Source: CAZBME01 sp964645835 (GTDB lineage: Bacteria > Desulfobacterota > Syntrophia > Syntrophales > UBA8958). From it: a stretch of 33,284 bases of DNA. Every line of letters starts with the position of its first letter. Position 1 is the stretch's first letter. The stretch is taken from positions 1 through 33,284 of the forward strand of contig CAZYDG010000030.1 in the NCBI GenBank assembly GCA_964645835.1, written 5' to 3'. This document shows, in pieces, positions 33,151-33,284 of the stretch. Position numbers and translations under genes: made by a program. The notes under the pieces were generated by a model that had not been told where the DNA came from, searched no databases, and was given only the letters and a program-made list of their open reading frames with translations.

Positions 33151-33284
33151 GGGTCAGCTCACGAAACGGAAATTATCGTACGCTAAGGCGGTGAATCACC
33201 AGCAACCACTCCCAGATTGGCAGCAGACGTGTCCGGTTGAAGTATACCTTAACTGGACGTAAGGGAGAAGACCAAAAAGCGTCA
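33131..33284 (+). mobile_element. Possible 5' end of a group II intron (structured RNA), cut by the window edge
   Basis: Homology to PAS domains ends after F-I-N, and the DNA from GTGAT (33131) onward has no coding character. It can fold into nested stems: CTCCC near 33209 with GGGAG near 33263, and GTCC near 33231 with GGAC near 33256. The words TAAGGCGGTGAATCACC and GGACGTAAGGGAGAAG recall the 5' domain of bacterial group II introns, which begin GTGYG; here the start reads GTGAT. GCAGCA at 33220-33225 could pair with exon TGCTGT at 33116-33121 as an EBS2-IBS2 contact. No intron protein or domain V/VI is inside the window, so this is a guess from partial sequence. Confidence 0.35.

Overview
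The window reads as a chromosomal segment of an anaerobic deltaproteobacterium (Desulfobacterota), probably of the Syntrophus/Smithella kind. This is inference from gene content: an LL-diaminopimelate aminotransferase lysine route, a bacterial deoxyhypusine-synthase-like protein, an fbp plus class II aldolase gluconeogenic pair, a small 2[4Fe-4S] ferredoxin, an unusually long acyl-CoA dehydrogenase, and a biotin synthase variant of a type I associate with anaerobes. No rRNA, tRNA or CRISPR array was seen.

Region 1 (1-13004). A broken PIN-domain gene lies at the left edge, behind a short direct repeat. Then comes a tightly packed minus-strand run of 13 genes, transcribed from xseA down to metG: xseA, xseB, ispA, dxs, tlyA, an ispH-UbiA fusion, a lipoprotein, an Nfu-type protein, a ferredoxin, tmk, holB, a RicT/PSP1 protein and metG. 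It joins isoprenoid precursor supply (Dxs, IspA, IspH and a fused prenyltransferase) to Fe-S assembly, nucleotide and DNA replication functions and tRNA charging. Most gaps are under 50 nt and several genes overlap.

Region 2 (13005-21522). Divergently, a plus-strand set starts with the deoxyhypusine-synthase-like gene. A RelBE-type toxin-antitoxin pair follows, with a perfect 22-nt palindrome over its promoter. Next come dapF and dapL (two steps of meso-DAP/lysine synthesis), a diverged YchF-like NTPase, bioB, fbp, and a class II aldolase-family gene overlapping fbp by 4 nt.

Region 3 (21523-33284). Signal transduction dominates. It holds a cyclic-nucleotide-domain/degenerate GGDEF protein, a REC-REC-PAS-PAS-kinase-REC hybrid kinase interrupted by one extra base, a PAS histidine kinase whose phospho-acceptor His is Asn, a CheB-CheR-PAS fusion without a kinase domain, and a PAS protein cut short at the right edge. 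The 571-aa acyl-CoA dehydrogenase sits among them and ends in a strong terminator. The right edge (from about 33131) looks like the 5' end of a structured mobile RNA, possibly a group II intron, inserted in the last PAS gene.

The observations I rate highest are: the non-canonical cysteine/arginine pattern of BioB; the IspH-UbiA fusion with Asn in place of the first aspartate motif; the His-to-Asn kinase beside the kinase-less CheB/CheR fusion; and the interrupted PAS gene at the right edge.
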